The notes beneath the pieces were generated by a model. That model ran no database searches. It was not told where the DNA came from and was given only the letters and a program-made list of their open reading frames with translations. This document shows, piece by piece, positions 11,974 to 24,862 of a stretch of DNA of 64,000 nucleotides (position 1 is its first letter; each line of letters starts with the position of its first letter). Source of the stretch: Quercus robur. Taxonomy: Eukaryota; Streptophyta; Magnoliopsida; Fagales; Fagaceae. The stretch lies in NCBI RefSeq assembly GCF_932294415.1, contig NC_065535.1, positions 69,743,362 through 69,807,361 of the forward strand, in the 5' to 3' direction. The translations under genes and the position numbers were made by a program.

Positions 11974-14341
11974 AAATGAATTCTTTTGATTCTTCCATGA
12001 TTCCATCATGTTCTGTTATTTTTATGACTAAGGAAGAAATAAGATGACTTGTTTTTAATGATGTGTCATTTGATTATTTGCCACTCGAACTAATGAGTAC
12101 TCCATTAAACTTACATGAATTCACTTTAAACAAGTTCTTTTTTCTCAAGTAAAATCCATACCCAAATTACCTAATATTAGGAGTGTCCATGAGTTAGATT
12201 GAGTTGGGTTTGTGCTTAACTTGTACTTGATCCGATCACATTAAGTGGAGGATAATGAAACCCGCTATCAACCATTGAGGAACGACAATTCGGACGAATC
12301 AAGTTTTTCACGGGTGGCAGTCAAATTCGAACACCAGCTAATGATGAGGAGAGGCAGAGATGTTAAGATCTTGAGGATATCTCACTAAATCAACAAAGAT
12401 CAGGCAGAGAACTTGTCAGATCAAGTAGATCTCCAACAGATTTGGTGATTTCGTTGGTTGGATTAGGCTTGTCAAATTTTGAAGGAGGAAACTCGTAGTT
12501 GATCATCGCGATCATTGGATTGGTTGATTTTTGGTTTGGGTTCGATTGGATTTGTCACGTGGGTCGGTTTGCCTGGGTCTGTGGATAGCCCTAATTGGTA
12601 CACACCACCTATTACGATTGAACCCTAAAACCCCACTACATGTGAATTAGTTTAGGCTCAATTATTAAGCAAGCAAAGCTCAATCATAATAATGCCCTCT
12701 TCAATAAATTTGTGATTATGAAGATTGATAAAACTATATATAATATTATATGTTCATATATATTGATGTTTAAAATATACTTATATAGGCTTCAAAGATA
12801 AGATTGTGTAAATTTGTAAAATATGTTCGTAACCTATCAAATTGTTATTTGTGATATATTAATATAAATAGTTCACTCTGTAGTATATATAATTTTTACC
12901 AATACAAGGTTGGTAAATCTAATTTTTATAAATTCATCTACTAATTATTATTATTATTATTATTTATAATTAACTCAAACAATATACTTTCAAGTATAAT
13001 CTAGTTATCAATTATTATTAGTCATATTGTTTATTATATATAGGAAAAAAAAGTTAGTCAAATAATTCGTAAAAAAGTTTGAGCTTGTTTCGTAAGAAAA
13101 TGAACTAAGCTTGAATATGTAATCTAGTATGGTGATGAGATTACACCCAGTTTGTGTTTGAAATTAAATAAAATGTACAATCTTAATGATATGGCAAATG
13201 GTTGAGTTGGGCCAATCGGGTTGCAAGTAAAAAAATGAGTTTGGTAAAAAAGGGTCATTTTAAATAGGTTGGTTTATCGGGTTGCAGGTTGAACTTTCTT
13301 TCCTTGGCTGGCTATTCATTCACCTCCTTAAAGGGAAGTACCAATTTCATATTACATTGGAAATTTCAAGTAGAAAAATAGCAAGTATACCATTGGAAGA
13401 CTGAATTTAATATGTAAAAAAGCTAGTGTTCATTGATCTTTAAAATTAGAACTAAAATAGCTTATGTGAAAAATGTATTAGTCCAACAATGAATAACAAT
13501 GCACACTTCGATGCAGTGTGCATTTCTCATATGGCCAAAATAAAATAAACGAATAGCTACTCAAAAACCAAAGCGAGATTGCAAGAGCATATTTGTACAT
13601 TTTCTGAAAACATTACACTTTTTGTCCACAAAGTCATAAATGAGATATATTTTTTTGTTTGTTTGTTTGTTCGTTTGTTCAGAGAATATTGCCCACCTAT
13701 AATTTAAATACATACAAGTATCATAAGTTCTCTGTTTGTGCTTTGTATAGTACTTTAATTATTAAAATAAATACATAAGTTTTCGTTGGAACAAGTTGGA
13801 GAATTAAATATGTAAAATTTGAGAGCTGCACTACCTACAAAGTAACAACTACTCCCATAACAAAGTGTTAAATAATTAGAAACACACACATAAGCTCCAA
13901 CTCACATCTAACATGTCAAACCTTAAAAACATTCTTGACCCATTCATCTTCAGCAACCAAACAACCCCAACTCTCAATAATCATGACCAGCCACTGCCTA
14001 CCAAATTTGGAAAAAAAAAAAACATTTTCCTATATACTTTTTATGAGAAACATAGAAAAGAAAAGTTGTGATGCCTCTCCCCATAATTTGCTCTTCGATT
14101 TGTTATACCAATGGTATATATTCAAGCAAAGACAACATCTTGAGGACCAAATAGGATCCGTGACACCAAGTTGGTAGAGATTGCCTATGGCCTCATCATG
14201 CATTTACAAATTGTTAAAGGTCTTTTTTGACAATGACAACGTTTTGGAGGTTGAAGCATTTGATTTTAAAAGCTTTTGGTTCATTTGATTTTATTTTTTT
14301 GGTTTGTTTTGAGAACCCCATGGCAAATATATATCCATGGC
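11974..14341. other. Intergenic, no gene seen
   Basis: The segment to about 12258 belongs to duplicated block A (homologous to about 14755-15038). About 12245-12620 is a less AT-rich stretch of unknown origin, possibly a decayed insertion. The remainder is AT-rich with no supportable gene. Confidence 0.6.
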
Positions 14342-15038
14342 TGAAAAGAAAAGAGAAGAAAGATTCATACTTTGTCGAGAAAGGTGGAGGATTAGTGGGG
14401 TGGGCAAGAGCAGAAGAAGATTGGTTGAGTTCATCTTGGGTTACTTTGTTTTTTTATGAAAAGGGTTATTGTTGTTCTGAGATTTGCGAGGTTTGTTCCT
14501 CTTTTGCTTTTTGCTCTGCGTTCTCTCCCCCTCCATTGCTTTGTAGCTCAGTGAGTTCGAACCAAATCTCTGGTTTTGGCCCTTTTGGGCTAGCCTAGGG
14601 CTCTTTTCTAATGGTAAACGGTACTTTTTTTTTTTTTTTTGTAGGAATAGACAACAAATTTAGTATTATATTATGACTAATATACATTGTTGAAATTTAT
14701 ATTTTAAGCTTTTATATTGTCCCTATTCTTTTGATCAATTTTAATTAGTAATATATAATGAATTCTTTTGATTCTTCTATCATGTTCTGTTACTTTTATT
14801 TTATTTTTATGACTAGCGAAAAAAATAAGGTGACTTCTTTTTAATGATGTGCCATTTGATTATTCCTGACTTGAAGTCACATGTATTTACTAACATAAAT
14901 TCACTTTAAATGAGTTCCTTTTTTCCCAAGTAAAACTCATACCTAAATTTCTTGACACTAGGAGTGTCCATGGGTTTGATCAAGTTGGGTTTGTGCTTAA
15001 CCCGTACTTGACATGATCACATCAAATGAAGGAGAATG
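14342..15038. repeat. Duplicated block B: second copy of the RRP8 5' region
   Basis: It matches, in the same orientation, the discontinuous segments 6876-7088, 7879-8096 and 11974-12258 of block A. It includes RRP8 exon 1, the stretch around GCTAGCCTAGGGCTC, the GAATTCTTTTGATTCTTC stretch and the GAGTGTCCATG segment. It lacks the hAT, the MITEs, the LTR remnant and the TIR element present in block A, so it preserves the pre-insertion arrangement. Confidence 0.8.
14371..14536 (-). pseudogene. Duplicated RRP8 exon 1, decayed
   Basis: On the minus strand it starts with an ATG (14536-14534) and encodes MEGERTQSKKQKRNKPRK, very close to RRP8 exon 1. The reading frame then shifts and meets a stop about 28 codons in. 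The GTATGA splice donor at the exon end is still present. No further RRP8 exon follows, so this is a 5' fragment left by the segmental duplication. Confidence 0.85.
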
Positions 15039-15318
15039 AATCTTGAACTTTCACGTGTGCTTCTCACATGGCCTTTTGCGGGTGCTTGTCTTGAGCTAGT
15101 ACTGAGCTAAGTCGCAAGATCAACTGTTTTGAGCAATTTTTACCAATTTAATACTAAATCCATTACATGTAATTAAATCCCATAGAATACAAGGAAATAA
15201 ATTAATGAAATAACAACACTTTTTATCATGGAATAAAGCCAACGTAAATGTTATGTGAAAAACCATAACTTAATAGCTACCTTCGAGGGAAAAAGGGTGC
15301 AATTACATATGTTGCTGC

Positions 15319-15994
15319 ATGATTTTCCTTCACCCTACTAGCGGAGCAAAATTGGTTATGAAGAAGTGGATTGAGGAACTTCATTTGCAGCCATGGTCCA
15401 AAGCAAAGAAATCAAACGATCAGCCTGCCTTTAATTGGGCTTTGAATAAAATTGCTGGAGAGGTTTGTTCTATTTGCCTTTCTAGTTTATTTCATAGCCT
15501 AAACTTCCCTAGTAATTTTTTTTTAAAGGTAAGCTTGGTCATCTTAGTACTTCCATTAAAGCAAATTCACAAACGGCCTGTGCCTATATTATTCTTCAAA
15601 GGAAAGTATTGCCATTTGGTACTGAAAATAAATAATCTGGAAATCTTGATATATTGGAGTTGTCTGCATAATCTGGTTGATTTAATTGTACAGAATATGT
15701 TCTAGGTGACACTCATTTTCGGTGTTCCAGAGCTGTTTCTTATAGATCTTGCTTCTAACTCTCATGTAATATACACTTCAATAGTATGAGTGCGAATCTA
15801 TGCAGCCTACAGTGAGAACTAGTGGAATTTTGTGACTGAACATTGTCTTCACAATTATTTATCACATATCAAAAAAAAAAAAAAAAGTATCACTTGGAAT
15901 CTTCATATATTTTGATGTCCCAAAGTATTTTTTTTTCTGATATCTCTGCTTCCCAACAGGAGGATTATACTTCAAGAACCTGACATGGGACCAT
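15319..15994 (+). pseudogene. XEG113-like arabinosyltransferase fragment
   Basis: 15319-15462 reads GAKLVMKKWIEELHLQPW and NDQPAFNWALNK, followed by a donor-like GTTTGT. After ~480 bp of non-coding sequence, about 15946-15994 reads FPTGGLYFKNLTW. I recognise both as consecutive parts of the plant nucleotide-diphospho-sugar transferase XEG113 (extensin arabinosylation, Golgi). The intervening LPQA segment is missing or unreadable, and nothing upstream or downstream of the family is present. It is a two-exon relic ending about 70 bp from the CHX15 stop. Confidence 0.75.
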
Positions 15995-16065
15995 GGGATT
16001 GCATGTTATTGTCCATTAACAATAATATCATTGTTTTTGAGAAAAATATAATTGACTAACCAGTG

Positions 16066-18186
16066 TCATGGGCTAAATGCATTTTGCCCCATTGAGCGGC
16101 GGTCGCGCTGCTCATTCACATGTCCCATGCTTTCAGGTGTGATGGAGCCAGGCAGCTCATCCCCTTGCAGCCCCATCCCAACATACTGTTGCAGCACCAA
16201 AACAGAAACAGTGGCTGCAAAATCAGATGAAGCTAGCATATCCCCTATTGCACCCAGCTCCGGGCACTCACTCCAGTCAGTTAGTCCTGCTGTAAGTGGT
16301 GATATCGTTCCTTGACCTCGCCCAACAATGAACAGGTCATGAATGCTTTCCATCGACCTTATCACCGCCACGGTCTCCTCCCCATTATTCACGACTTCCT
16401 TGGTATACACGATTGATTCATTGTTCGAGGTGTTCATCCTAAACTCATTTATAAGCTCTTCATCAAGTCTCTTTTCTCTTTCATTGTCTGTTTCAATTGT
16501 TAACGTCCTTGGGTCGTTATGATTGCTTCTGGACTGAACTGCAGGCTCATTTGCATCCTCACCAGGAATGAACCGCAGTACTGTTAGGCTTATTCCAGGA
16601 TGTTGGGACATTCTCCATGCATAGCATAGTGCTTCTCTATCATCTGGTCCGCCAAAGAATAGCACAGCTATGTGGTGAGATACCTGGTTTGCAGCCAAAC
16701 GTACAGTCGAGCCATTTAGGCCTCTGTCAACAAGAATTCCAACTGAGCAAGGTGCATTTGCTAGTACATTCTGGTTCACAGTTCGAAAGGCCGGGTTTGT
16801 AGCTTCCATCCCACCATCAACAGTTTGTTGTTTGTGGAAAGGAATGATTATGAGGCCGACTCGTTTGTCTTCTCCTAAATTGCAGATGTCTTCGTGCATG
16901 GTAGAGTAAGGGGAAATTGCAGTGAGGGGCTGAATAGAGACACAACCAGAAGCATGCTGCTCATAGTTCTCGAATGCATTGATGATGTGATCAGACTGAG
17001 CTTGGGTCCGGTTGAGGGCTGGTTTGCCTGATGTCCGGGTGTTGTGGACTATAAGCATAGCAGATGCACGCCCCGTGAGTTCCACTAAGTGGAGCACATA
17101 GACGCATATTGGAGATTTTTTGGTGGGGTGAGAGGCTTCAAGGAGGTTGATGATTGTTGGGACATTTCTAGGAGTGTGAATGCAAGTAAGTACCCTTAAT
17201 TCTGCATCTTCTTTTGAACTTTGGATAGTTCGCCTTTTGTATGATGTGAAACTCCTTGCTGGCCTGTAAATTGATGTTACAAAGGGCATGACGACTCCAG
17301 TCATAATTACAGTTGCTATCACCAGTTGTGCAAATAACCTGTCATCTAACACCTGAAAGTAATTAATTAGTTGTGTTAATTTTCATCAAATTTGTGCTCA
17401 AATAGAGAGAAAAAGAGCAATGAGATTAGGAATAAAAATCCTTTGTAACTCTCTTTTGAGTATATCATTGGATATACTCAAATTTATATATATATATATA
17501 TATATAGGGCAAAACTTAAGTACAGTTCCTTAGGTATAATACCTTAGGTTCCTTACTTAAAATTTTGACACCTGTCTAATTTAACAAACTAAGGAAACGG
17601 CGTTAAAACTAAAAATATCTTTTTTTTTTTTTTTTTTTTTTTTTAATTTCCTTCTTCCTTCTCTTTTCCCGTACCTTCAAACGGCTTCTCTTCCAAACCC
17701 AAAACCTTTCTCTTCCAAACCACCCATGACCCTTCTCTTCCAAATCCAAAACCCATATTTCCTTCTTCCTTCTTTTTCCTGTACCTGCAAATGGCTTCTC
17801 TTCCAAACCCAAAACCTTTCTCTTCCAAACCACTCATGACCCTTCTCTTTCAAACCCAAAACCCAAAAAAGAAAAAAGAAGAATGAACAAAGTTTTAAAC
17901 TTTATTTGACAGCTAAGAATTTTGAAACTCAACACCCCTCTTGATGTTTCATCTGAAAACCCAGTTTCAAATCCAACTCATTAAGTAAAAAAATCTAAAC
18001 TTTGACAGAGATAGATATGTGGGCCCCAGAGGTTAACAAGAAGGGAAAAAGTTTAACCTTTACTTTTGCTGATGTTGAGTTCGAACTTCAGCTTGATATT
18101 TGGTCTTACAAGTATCAAGAGGGTACAAGATGGTGGTGCTAACAAGAGCTCCATGATTCTTTCTTCTTTTCTGATCTATGATTCTT

Positions 18187-18225
<39 letters not shown>

Positions 18226-21200
18226 GTGTGTATGTATGTGTATCTGTTTCAGCTTTATTGATGTTAAGTGTGGAAGTTTCGAGTATAGCTGAAATGGGTC
18301 CCTTTTTTGGTTTGAAACCCAATAGATCTGGCTTTTATTTTTTGATCTTTCCTGTTTGGTTACTGAGAAAATGAGGGAAAATGGTCCTTTTTTGGTTTGA
18401 AACCCAGTAGAAAATGAGGCAATGCTGTGGGTTCTCGCAGTACAGGAAAAAAAAAGGAAGAAGGAAAAAAAGGAAAAAAAGAAATAATTTTTAGTTTTAA
18501 TGCCATTAGTTTGGTATGTTAAATTAGACAGGTGTCAAAATTTTACGTAGGGAACCTAAGGTACTGTACCTAAGCAACTGTATCTAAGTTTTGCCCATAT
18601 ATATATATATATATATATATATTTTCATTTTAAATTTTGGTTGGAATACTTAAGTGTAACACAGTTTTTTATTATGACACCAGTTACTAGTTGTAGCAAT
18701 AGAGGAAGAATACATACCTTCTGTTCCCTCCCAACATTCAGCACAATCATTTCAATAAGGCCTTTTGTGTTCATGAGCAAACCAAGAGTAATGCCTTCAC
18801 GTGCCGGCATCTGGTAAAAGAATGACATGAGTAGAGTTCCTGCGATTTTGCCGACACAGGAAAGAAAAATGATAAGCATTAGAAAGATCCAGTATCTGAG
18901 TCCCCCTATAGCTCCTATATTAGTCTTCAGCCCGCTAATGGCAAAGAAGAGAGGGACCAGAAGGCCCGAAACAAAGTCCTCAAGCTTTTCTATGAGAGTA
19001 ACTCCAAGTTGTCCATTTGGAATTATCAAGCCAAACACAAAAGCTCCAAACACAGAATGTGTTCCAATGGCGTCTGTAATAAAGCCTGCGATCATAACCC
19101 CAGTAATAATGAGACATATATGGAAGTCACTGAAGCTTTCGCCTTCTGGGGTTCTGTTGATCATCCATATGATCGCTGGACGGACAACAAAAATGAAGAA
19201 GGCAACAAATGATATGCATGACAGTATCACCCATAGGGAAGCTAAAGGAGTTACATTTTGGTTCTCAGACAAGGCAAGGGCTAAAGCTAATAGAATCCAA
19301 GCACACACATCACTAACTAGAGCTGATGATAAGGCCATCTTGCCAAGCTCTGTATTTATGAGTTTAAGCTCAGCAAGAATTCGAGCAAGCACTGGGAATG
19401 AGGTGACAGAGACGGAAACACCAAGGAAGAGGATGTATGTCCCTTGTGACATGCCTGTATCTTTTCCGTGCAGAATGAAGGAGAAGATGACAGCTATGGT
19501 GAATGGCAAAACCATACCAGCAAGTGCAATAGTCAATGCCCTTTTTCCGGTACGCCGGATTACTGTAATGTCCATCTCCACTCCAACCAGGAAGAGGAAG
19601 TAAAGTAGACCCACATTTGCCATTGTCTCAATCACCATTACACTTCTTAGAGGAAATATTGTGTTGGCAAAGGTTACGCTGTTTCCAAGCACTGATGGCC
19701 CCAATAGCACTCCACCCTGTAGACCTTGTACATATCAAATCAATGTTACAACAATAATAATATACAGAACAGTAGGCTTCAAGGTTTCCATTGATCCATT
19801 GCGATAAGCATTGAACTAGAACTTGAAAATATGCAATCTTTGCACATTGGCCAATATTATATAATCCTACTTTTTCAAAAATTATGATCAAGCAGATGAA
19901 ATAGCAGCTATCTACTAGGATCTTGGACCATGGTCCCCATTTTGTTTTTTTGAAAAACTTAAATAGTATATAGAAATACTCATATTTTAGAGTGTGGGTG
20001 TATGATTGTTATAATTGGCCCCTCAAAAATTTTGGATTAGTCTAAAAAAATCCAAAAGAAATTAATCACCACCCTCCACTGTCTAGATACACTACAACAA
20101 AAACAACCAACCCCAGAGATCACTTTGGGTGTCAATAGACTCAATATACTAACTAATTTTTAAAATTTTTTTAATTAATGTGCCGTCAAAAACATTTTCA
20201 CAATAAATCCTAAATTACAAACTATTAGCGATGGATAAAAAAAGTGATATAAGTGGTGGATCCATATTTACCGCCTAAAATTTATTGTGAAATTGTTGTG
20301 AAAAATGAAAATTTGTGAATGTAACATTACTTTAATTTTTTGGTTAGAGAATAAAAGATGAGATAATTTATATGCCCTTTAATTGATTTATAAATTATGA
20401 GAAAGTCAATTACAATATTTTACTCTTTTTCAAAAAGAAATAATAATTCAAATTCTTTAGGGTTTGATTGGTAGGAGGATTTTTGTTTTTGTTTTCATAA
20501 CAGTATAAAAACAATTTTCAAAAAATTGAACTTGAAACTAGTTTTCAGATAATAATTTTTATATTTTACGTGTTTGGCTCCCACATTTAAGAACAATTTG
20601 CAAAATACTATAAATAAAAATAATTGATTGGGAGACCATTTCTATTTTTGAGATTTAAAAAAAAAATTACTAAAAGTAACGTGTAGAATCTGTAGATTAC
20701 TTTTTTGTGTGGATAATGATAAGGGAATATAGTTTATCATTTTTTTTTAATGATAAGTTTCAAATTTGAAGCATGAGAATTCTTTTTGTGATAAAGATAA
20801 ACTCCTAAATTTAAGAAATAAAAGAGTTTGGACAAATATGTGAGATCCACTGTTTTCAATTTATTTACAACTATGTCACTAAAAACATTTTCTGTATCTT
20901 GAAAACACCACTTAAGCCGTTTTCAAAATCCTGTTTTAAATCAGGAAAATAGGATATAGTTTTTTGAAAACTGTATTTAGAAAATATTAGTTAAACAATA
21001 AGTTCAAGTATGGAACCCACTATTTTATGGATTGCAAAACAAAAAACTATATTTAAATATTCTTACCAAACAGCCCCTTATAAACCAATATTAATGATGT
21101 AGCATTGCCAACCCTTAATATTATTATCCCAATTTTTGAAAATCCTCAAACAAATTTTGAAAAACTTCATTAGTGTAATCTGACTTGCATCCGGAAGTAT

Positions 21201-22131
21201 GAGATTATCATGTTAGTCAATGTGATAAAATCAATACTCTTTCAAATTACCCAAAATCTGGAACTAAGTCTTCCATTTTTATTTTATTTTATTTTATTTT
21301 AAATAAGGGTTAAAATACCATGTCGTAACTTTAATTTGTTTGGTTCATGTTATTTCCTTTGTGATTTAAACATTCATCTAACAAAGTGCAATTTTTTTGT
21401 TTACCATGATTTTTCTTTCTTTAATAAACCATGATACCTGAAATTTTTCTGGTTCATGCTTTGGCCCCTCAGTTCAAATCCTAATTCCATCCTCAATGGT
21501 TTGTATGTTCTAGTTTGTCCTTTGGTACAATATCAGACAACAAATTAATTAAATATGATGCCAAAGTTTATGATTATTTATATATGATGCTGCCAAAAGT
21601 CTTATGTTTCTATTGGAGATGTCCAAAATTTAAATCCCCACTCATCCATTATTAACTATTGAATTATCCTATCAAAAAAAAAAACTATTGAATTTTCAAA
21701 AACAAAAAAAGAATTATATATACGAGGCTAATCATATGCATTAATAAACACATTTTTTTGATAGGAAAGTTCTTAAATTTGCAAAAGGATCAAGAAATTG
21801 CATGTAGAAACTTGAAACTTTATACATAACATTGAAGGGAAACTGAGAAAAAAAGCAGGAATGGCAATTCATATATATGTTAGATATATATGATAAGAGA
21901 TATAAGATGTACCAAAATTTCTGCGATAACACGAGGTTGGCGAAAGGGTTTGAGGAGGAAAACCAGAGCCCGAGTGGTCACGACGATCAATGTCAATTGC
22001 AGTATGAAGAGTGGGAGAGAATAATCTAGAGGATTATCTCCTTGCCATATACCATTTGTTGTTATCATGGTTGGTGCATAGCAGACTAATGAGTCGTTTG
22101 TTGTGTTCGGTGGTGCCACTACCTGCGCCAT
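16066..22131 (-). CDS. CHX15: Cation/H+ antiporter 15-like (CPA2/CHX family)
   Basis: Three exons: 22131-21913 (73 codons), 19716-18718 (333 codons) and 17352-16066 (428 codons plus stop). All junctions are GT-AG in phase 0, giving 834 residues, normal for CHX proteins. Exon 1 has the typical [18 protein letters not shown] start and [12 protein letters not shown]. Exon 2 is the membrane exchanger domain with about a dozen hydrophobic helices, including [35 protein letters not shown] (about 206-214), [13 protein letters not shown] and [16 protein letters not shown]. Exon 3 is the cytosolic regulatory part with [46 protein letters not shown]-like and [15 protein letters not shown]. The family exchanges K+ or other monovalent cations for H+ at endomembranes or plasma membrane. 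Transposons sit in both introns. SD replaces the usual ND in the fifth-helix-like motif. Confidence 0.93.
17507..18596. mobile_element. 1.09-kb long-TIR element in CHX15 intron 2
   Basis: It starts GGGCAAAACTTAAGTACAG and ends with the inverse, CTAAGTTTTGCCC. The inverted ends run for about 100 bp, including GACACCTGTCTAATTTAACA on the left. It lies within a (TA)n tract on both sides. The interior contains a ~120-bp direct repeat (CTTCTCTTCCAAACCC theme), a (TC)n run and a CTTAAGT-rich boundary. No transposase is present. Confidence 0.75.
20180..20332. mobile_element. Palindromic MITE in CHX15 intron 1
   Basis: The left half CATTTTCACAATAAATCC and the right half ATTTATTGTGAAATTGTTG are inverse. 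The centre carries AAGTGATATAAGTGGTGGA. Relatives lie at about 44586-44766, 44770-44940 and 55225-55415. Confidence 0.5.
20460..21077. mobile_element. ~620-bp MITE in CHX15 intron 1 (copy 1 of 3)
   Basis: The ends are GGGTTTGATTGGTAGGAG and CTTACCAAACAGCCCC, flanked by TTA on both sides. The interior carries GAAACTAGTTTTCAGATAAT and GTTTGGCTCCCAC. Two close relatives lie at 34231-34892 and 35135-35750. Confidence 0.75.
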
Positions 22132-24599
22132 TTTTTCCCACTGCTTTAATCTTCAAAGCCACTCAACACCACCACCACTGCTGCTGCCACAAACACCTTT
22201 TGAATATGTGTATTATTCAACAATTTTTTGTCACCGCTGCTACCATTAACATAACCAGTGTCCTCACGTACAACTTTTTCACAAGCAAAACTGGAAAGTT
22301 AAAAACAAAAAAAAAAAAAAAAACGAAAACAAAAACTTGGTCTTTAATTTCTTTCTTTGGAAGCAAAGAGATAGATAAAGAAGAATATGTATGTATTCTT
22401 TGTTTGTTTTTTGTTTTTTTAGTTATATAAGAAATGAGAGGAACGTGGAAGACAGGAAGAGGAATTCAGTTAGTTCTAGTGGTTGCCCGCCCCATTTTTT
22501 AAGGCTATAACTTCGGAGGTCATATGGTTAACAAGAAAGAGCTCTATTTTAAGAATGTTTATGCCAACTCACAACTTTTACCTTTACTGAAAACGGAAAG
22601 ACCAGTTCAAATTTGTCTCAAATTCAAACACAAATTTTCGAACCTCCAAACACGAAAGTTCTAATGATATAGTGCATATTATAAAATAGATAAAGAAACT
22701 TTTTAAGATATAAAATGAGAATTTTTTTAGAAATCCTGATAATAATGCTCTTATAAAAATATAAATAGTTCAAGTTTAGCTCAAGGAAACATTTATTTAT
22801 TTATGTTTATTTATTTAGCAAATGAGCAAACTCCATATCTAAGTTTATGCTTGACTATTAAATGAACAAAGTTCAAATAAAATAACGTGTTCACGAACAA
22901 GTTTGTGCATATGAGGCTTGATTTAAGTATATTTAATATTAGTCGCAGATCCACGTGTTGCACATGATAATTTTTTTAAAGTTATCTCATAAATATATTA
23001 TTATTGTTGTTGTTTTACTATTGTCTATGTAACCTACATAAAATTCTTATATGATAAAATTATTCAAATCATGTTATGTAATAGAATAATATTGATATTT
23101 TTTATAATGCAATAAGATAAACAATCAAAGAGAACAAAAAAGAAAAAAAAAGAAAAAAACTTAAAACACACAACTAAATTACATCAACTCAAAGTAGAGT
23201 TCTTAAAAATACAAAAAATTAATAACATAAAGCAGAGATGCAAGAAAAATAAAAAAAAAATCCACCAAAAATTTGAGAAAGAAAGAAATTACATTTTTTG
23301 TGAGGGAAAATTATGCATAGAAATATAGGATAGAAAAGATAATGAAAGATAATGAAAAATTTATAATGGAAGAAGAAGAAGAAGAAGAAACAAAATAGAT
23401 GAAAATAAAGAGAAAGATGAAGAGTGATATTAAGGTAGAGGCTAGTGGGGAAATAAAAAGTGAAAGGAATGAGAAATGTTGGAAAAAGTGTAAATGTTAA
23501 AAAAAAATGAGTACGATTTTATAAGGAAATTTTTATTTATTTGTATTTAATTAAAACATTATATGTTTAATTTTTAAAATTAAAAAAATGAGAGAAAATA
23601 TTAATAATTTAATGATATGGAGGATATGGCTGAATTTAAATGGTCATTTGTAGTAGTGCTATTGATGTTAGTTTGAATATAAATATATATATATATATTT
23701 TTTTTTTTTGCAACATAAAAAATGATAAACCCTAATCCATATAACTAAATTAAAGTTATTTTATGATGTTGAGTTAACAAAAAAAAAATTTGTGGTTACT
23801 AGAAAGTTAAGCATTTTTTTAAATTTTTTTTATAAAAAGAATAAACTTGAAAGCTGAACATGAATTGTCTTGTTTTATTGCTTGTCATTTGGGTGAGATT
23901 GAAGCCTCGCATAAATTAATGGAGCCTGATTAGTCCCATCAACCATTATAGCTCTAAAGAATACTAATAACAAAAACTTAGCATAAATCAGTACTTACCT
24001 TTTGCAAGTCAAGAGGCTACAAATACAATCTAACGTACATCATTACTCAGCAATGTTTCAACTCACCACACAGCAAAGTAATCATGCAAATGAATTTTGA
24101 AGTATCCATTTGGTGTTACAATCGATGGTAGCTTTTAGGAAAAAATATGTAGTAGTGGTAAATTAAATAACAATACTATTCAACTACTCAGATTTATCAT
24201 GATATGAGGAAAACATGAATGCATTATGGACCCCTTTGTTCCTTATGGCCCCATAAAAAATTTAAATTGTTGGAATTAAGAAGAAATAGATTTCTAAATA
24301 TATAAATAGAATAATTTTTGTTAGAAGTCAATCATTGCACATGAGGAGAGGAAAAAAAAAATGAATAGATAACGTATCAAGTCTAAAAGGAATTTCATAG
24401 AACAAATGTCATGTTGTACAAAAATAATGTATATAGAATAACTAAATAGGTGAATTCAAAGCAACCCAAACTAAGAATTTAAAGAAAGACACATCTTAAA
24501 TCACAAAACTAAATTGCATCAGCTCAATATAAAGTTCTAAAGAACACAACAATTTATCAACCTAAAACAGAGATGAAAGAAAAATAAAAAATCCACCAA

Positions 24600-24645
<46 letters not shown>

Positions 24646-24862
24646 CTTTTTTTGTGAGGGAAAAGTATGTAAAGAATGGAAGAGAGAATGACAAATTTAT
24701 AGTAAGAGGGTGTGAATAAGAAATGACAAAAAAAAAAAAAAAAAAATGAAGGGAAAGATGAAGAGTGATACTAAGATAGAAGGTAGAAGGAGGATGAAAA
24801 GATAAGATAGAGGGTGGTGGGGAGGGTAGTGGGGAGATGAAAAGTGATATTAAGATAGAGGG
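22132..24862. other. CHX15 upstream region and AT-rich repeats
   Basis: No gene. It begins with the CHX15 5' flank. About 23110-23660 and about 24420-24862 are two copies of a dispersed repeat (CAACTCAAAGTAGAGTTC, AAATCCACCAAAAAATTGAG, TTTGTGAGGGAAAA landmarks). Further copies lie at about 31340-31560 and 31660-32290. An (AG)n run is at 24607-24642. GATCCACGTGTTGCACATG near 22950 looks like a Helitron-type terminal sequence, but I cannot fix boundaries. Confidence 0.5.

Noticed and set aside
12245-12620. Less AT-rich stretch looking like a gene fragment
   Set aside because: No frame gave a recognisable protein and no terminal repeats were visible.
15319-15705. Complete 128-codon gene starting at 15319
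   Set aside because: Only the first ~48 codons match XEG113; the rest is read-through into intron sequence after a splice-donor-like site.
18827-19603. 258-codon plus-strand frame opposite CHX15
   Set aside because: It is the shadow of CHX15 exon 2; the minus strand has the family motifs.
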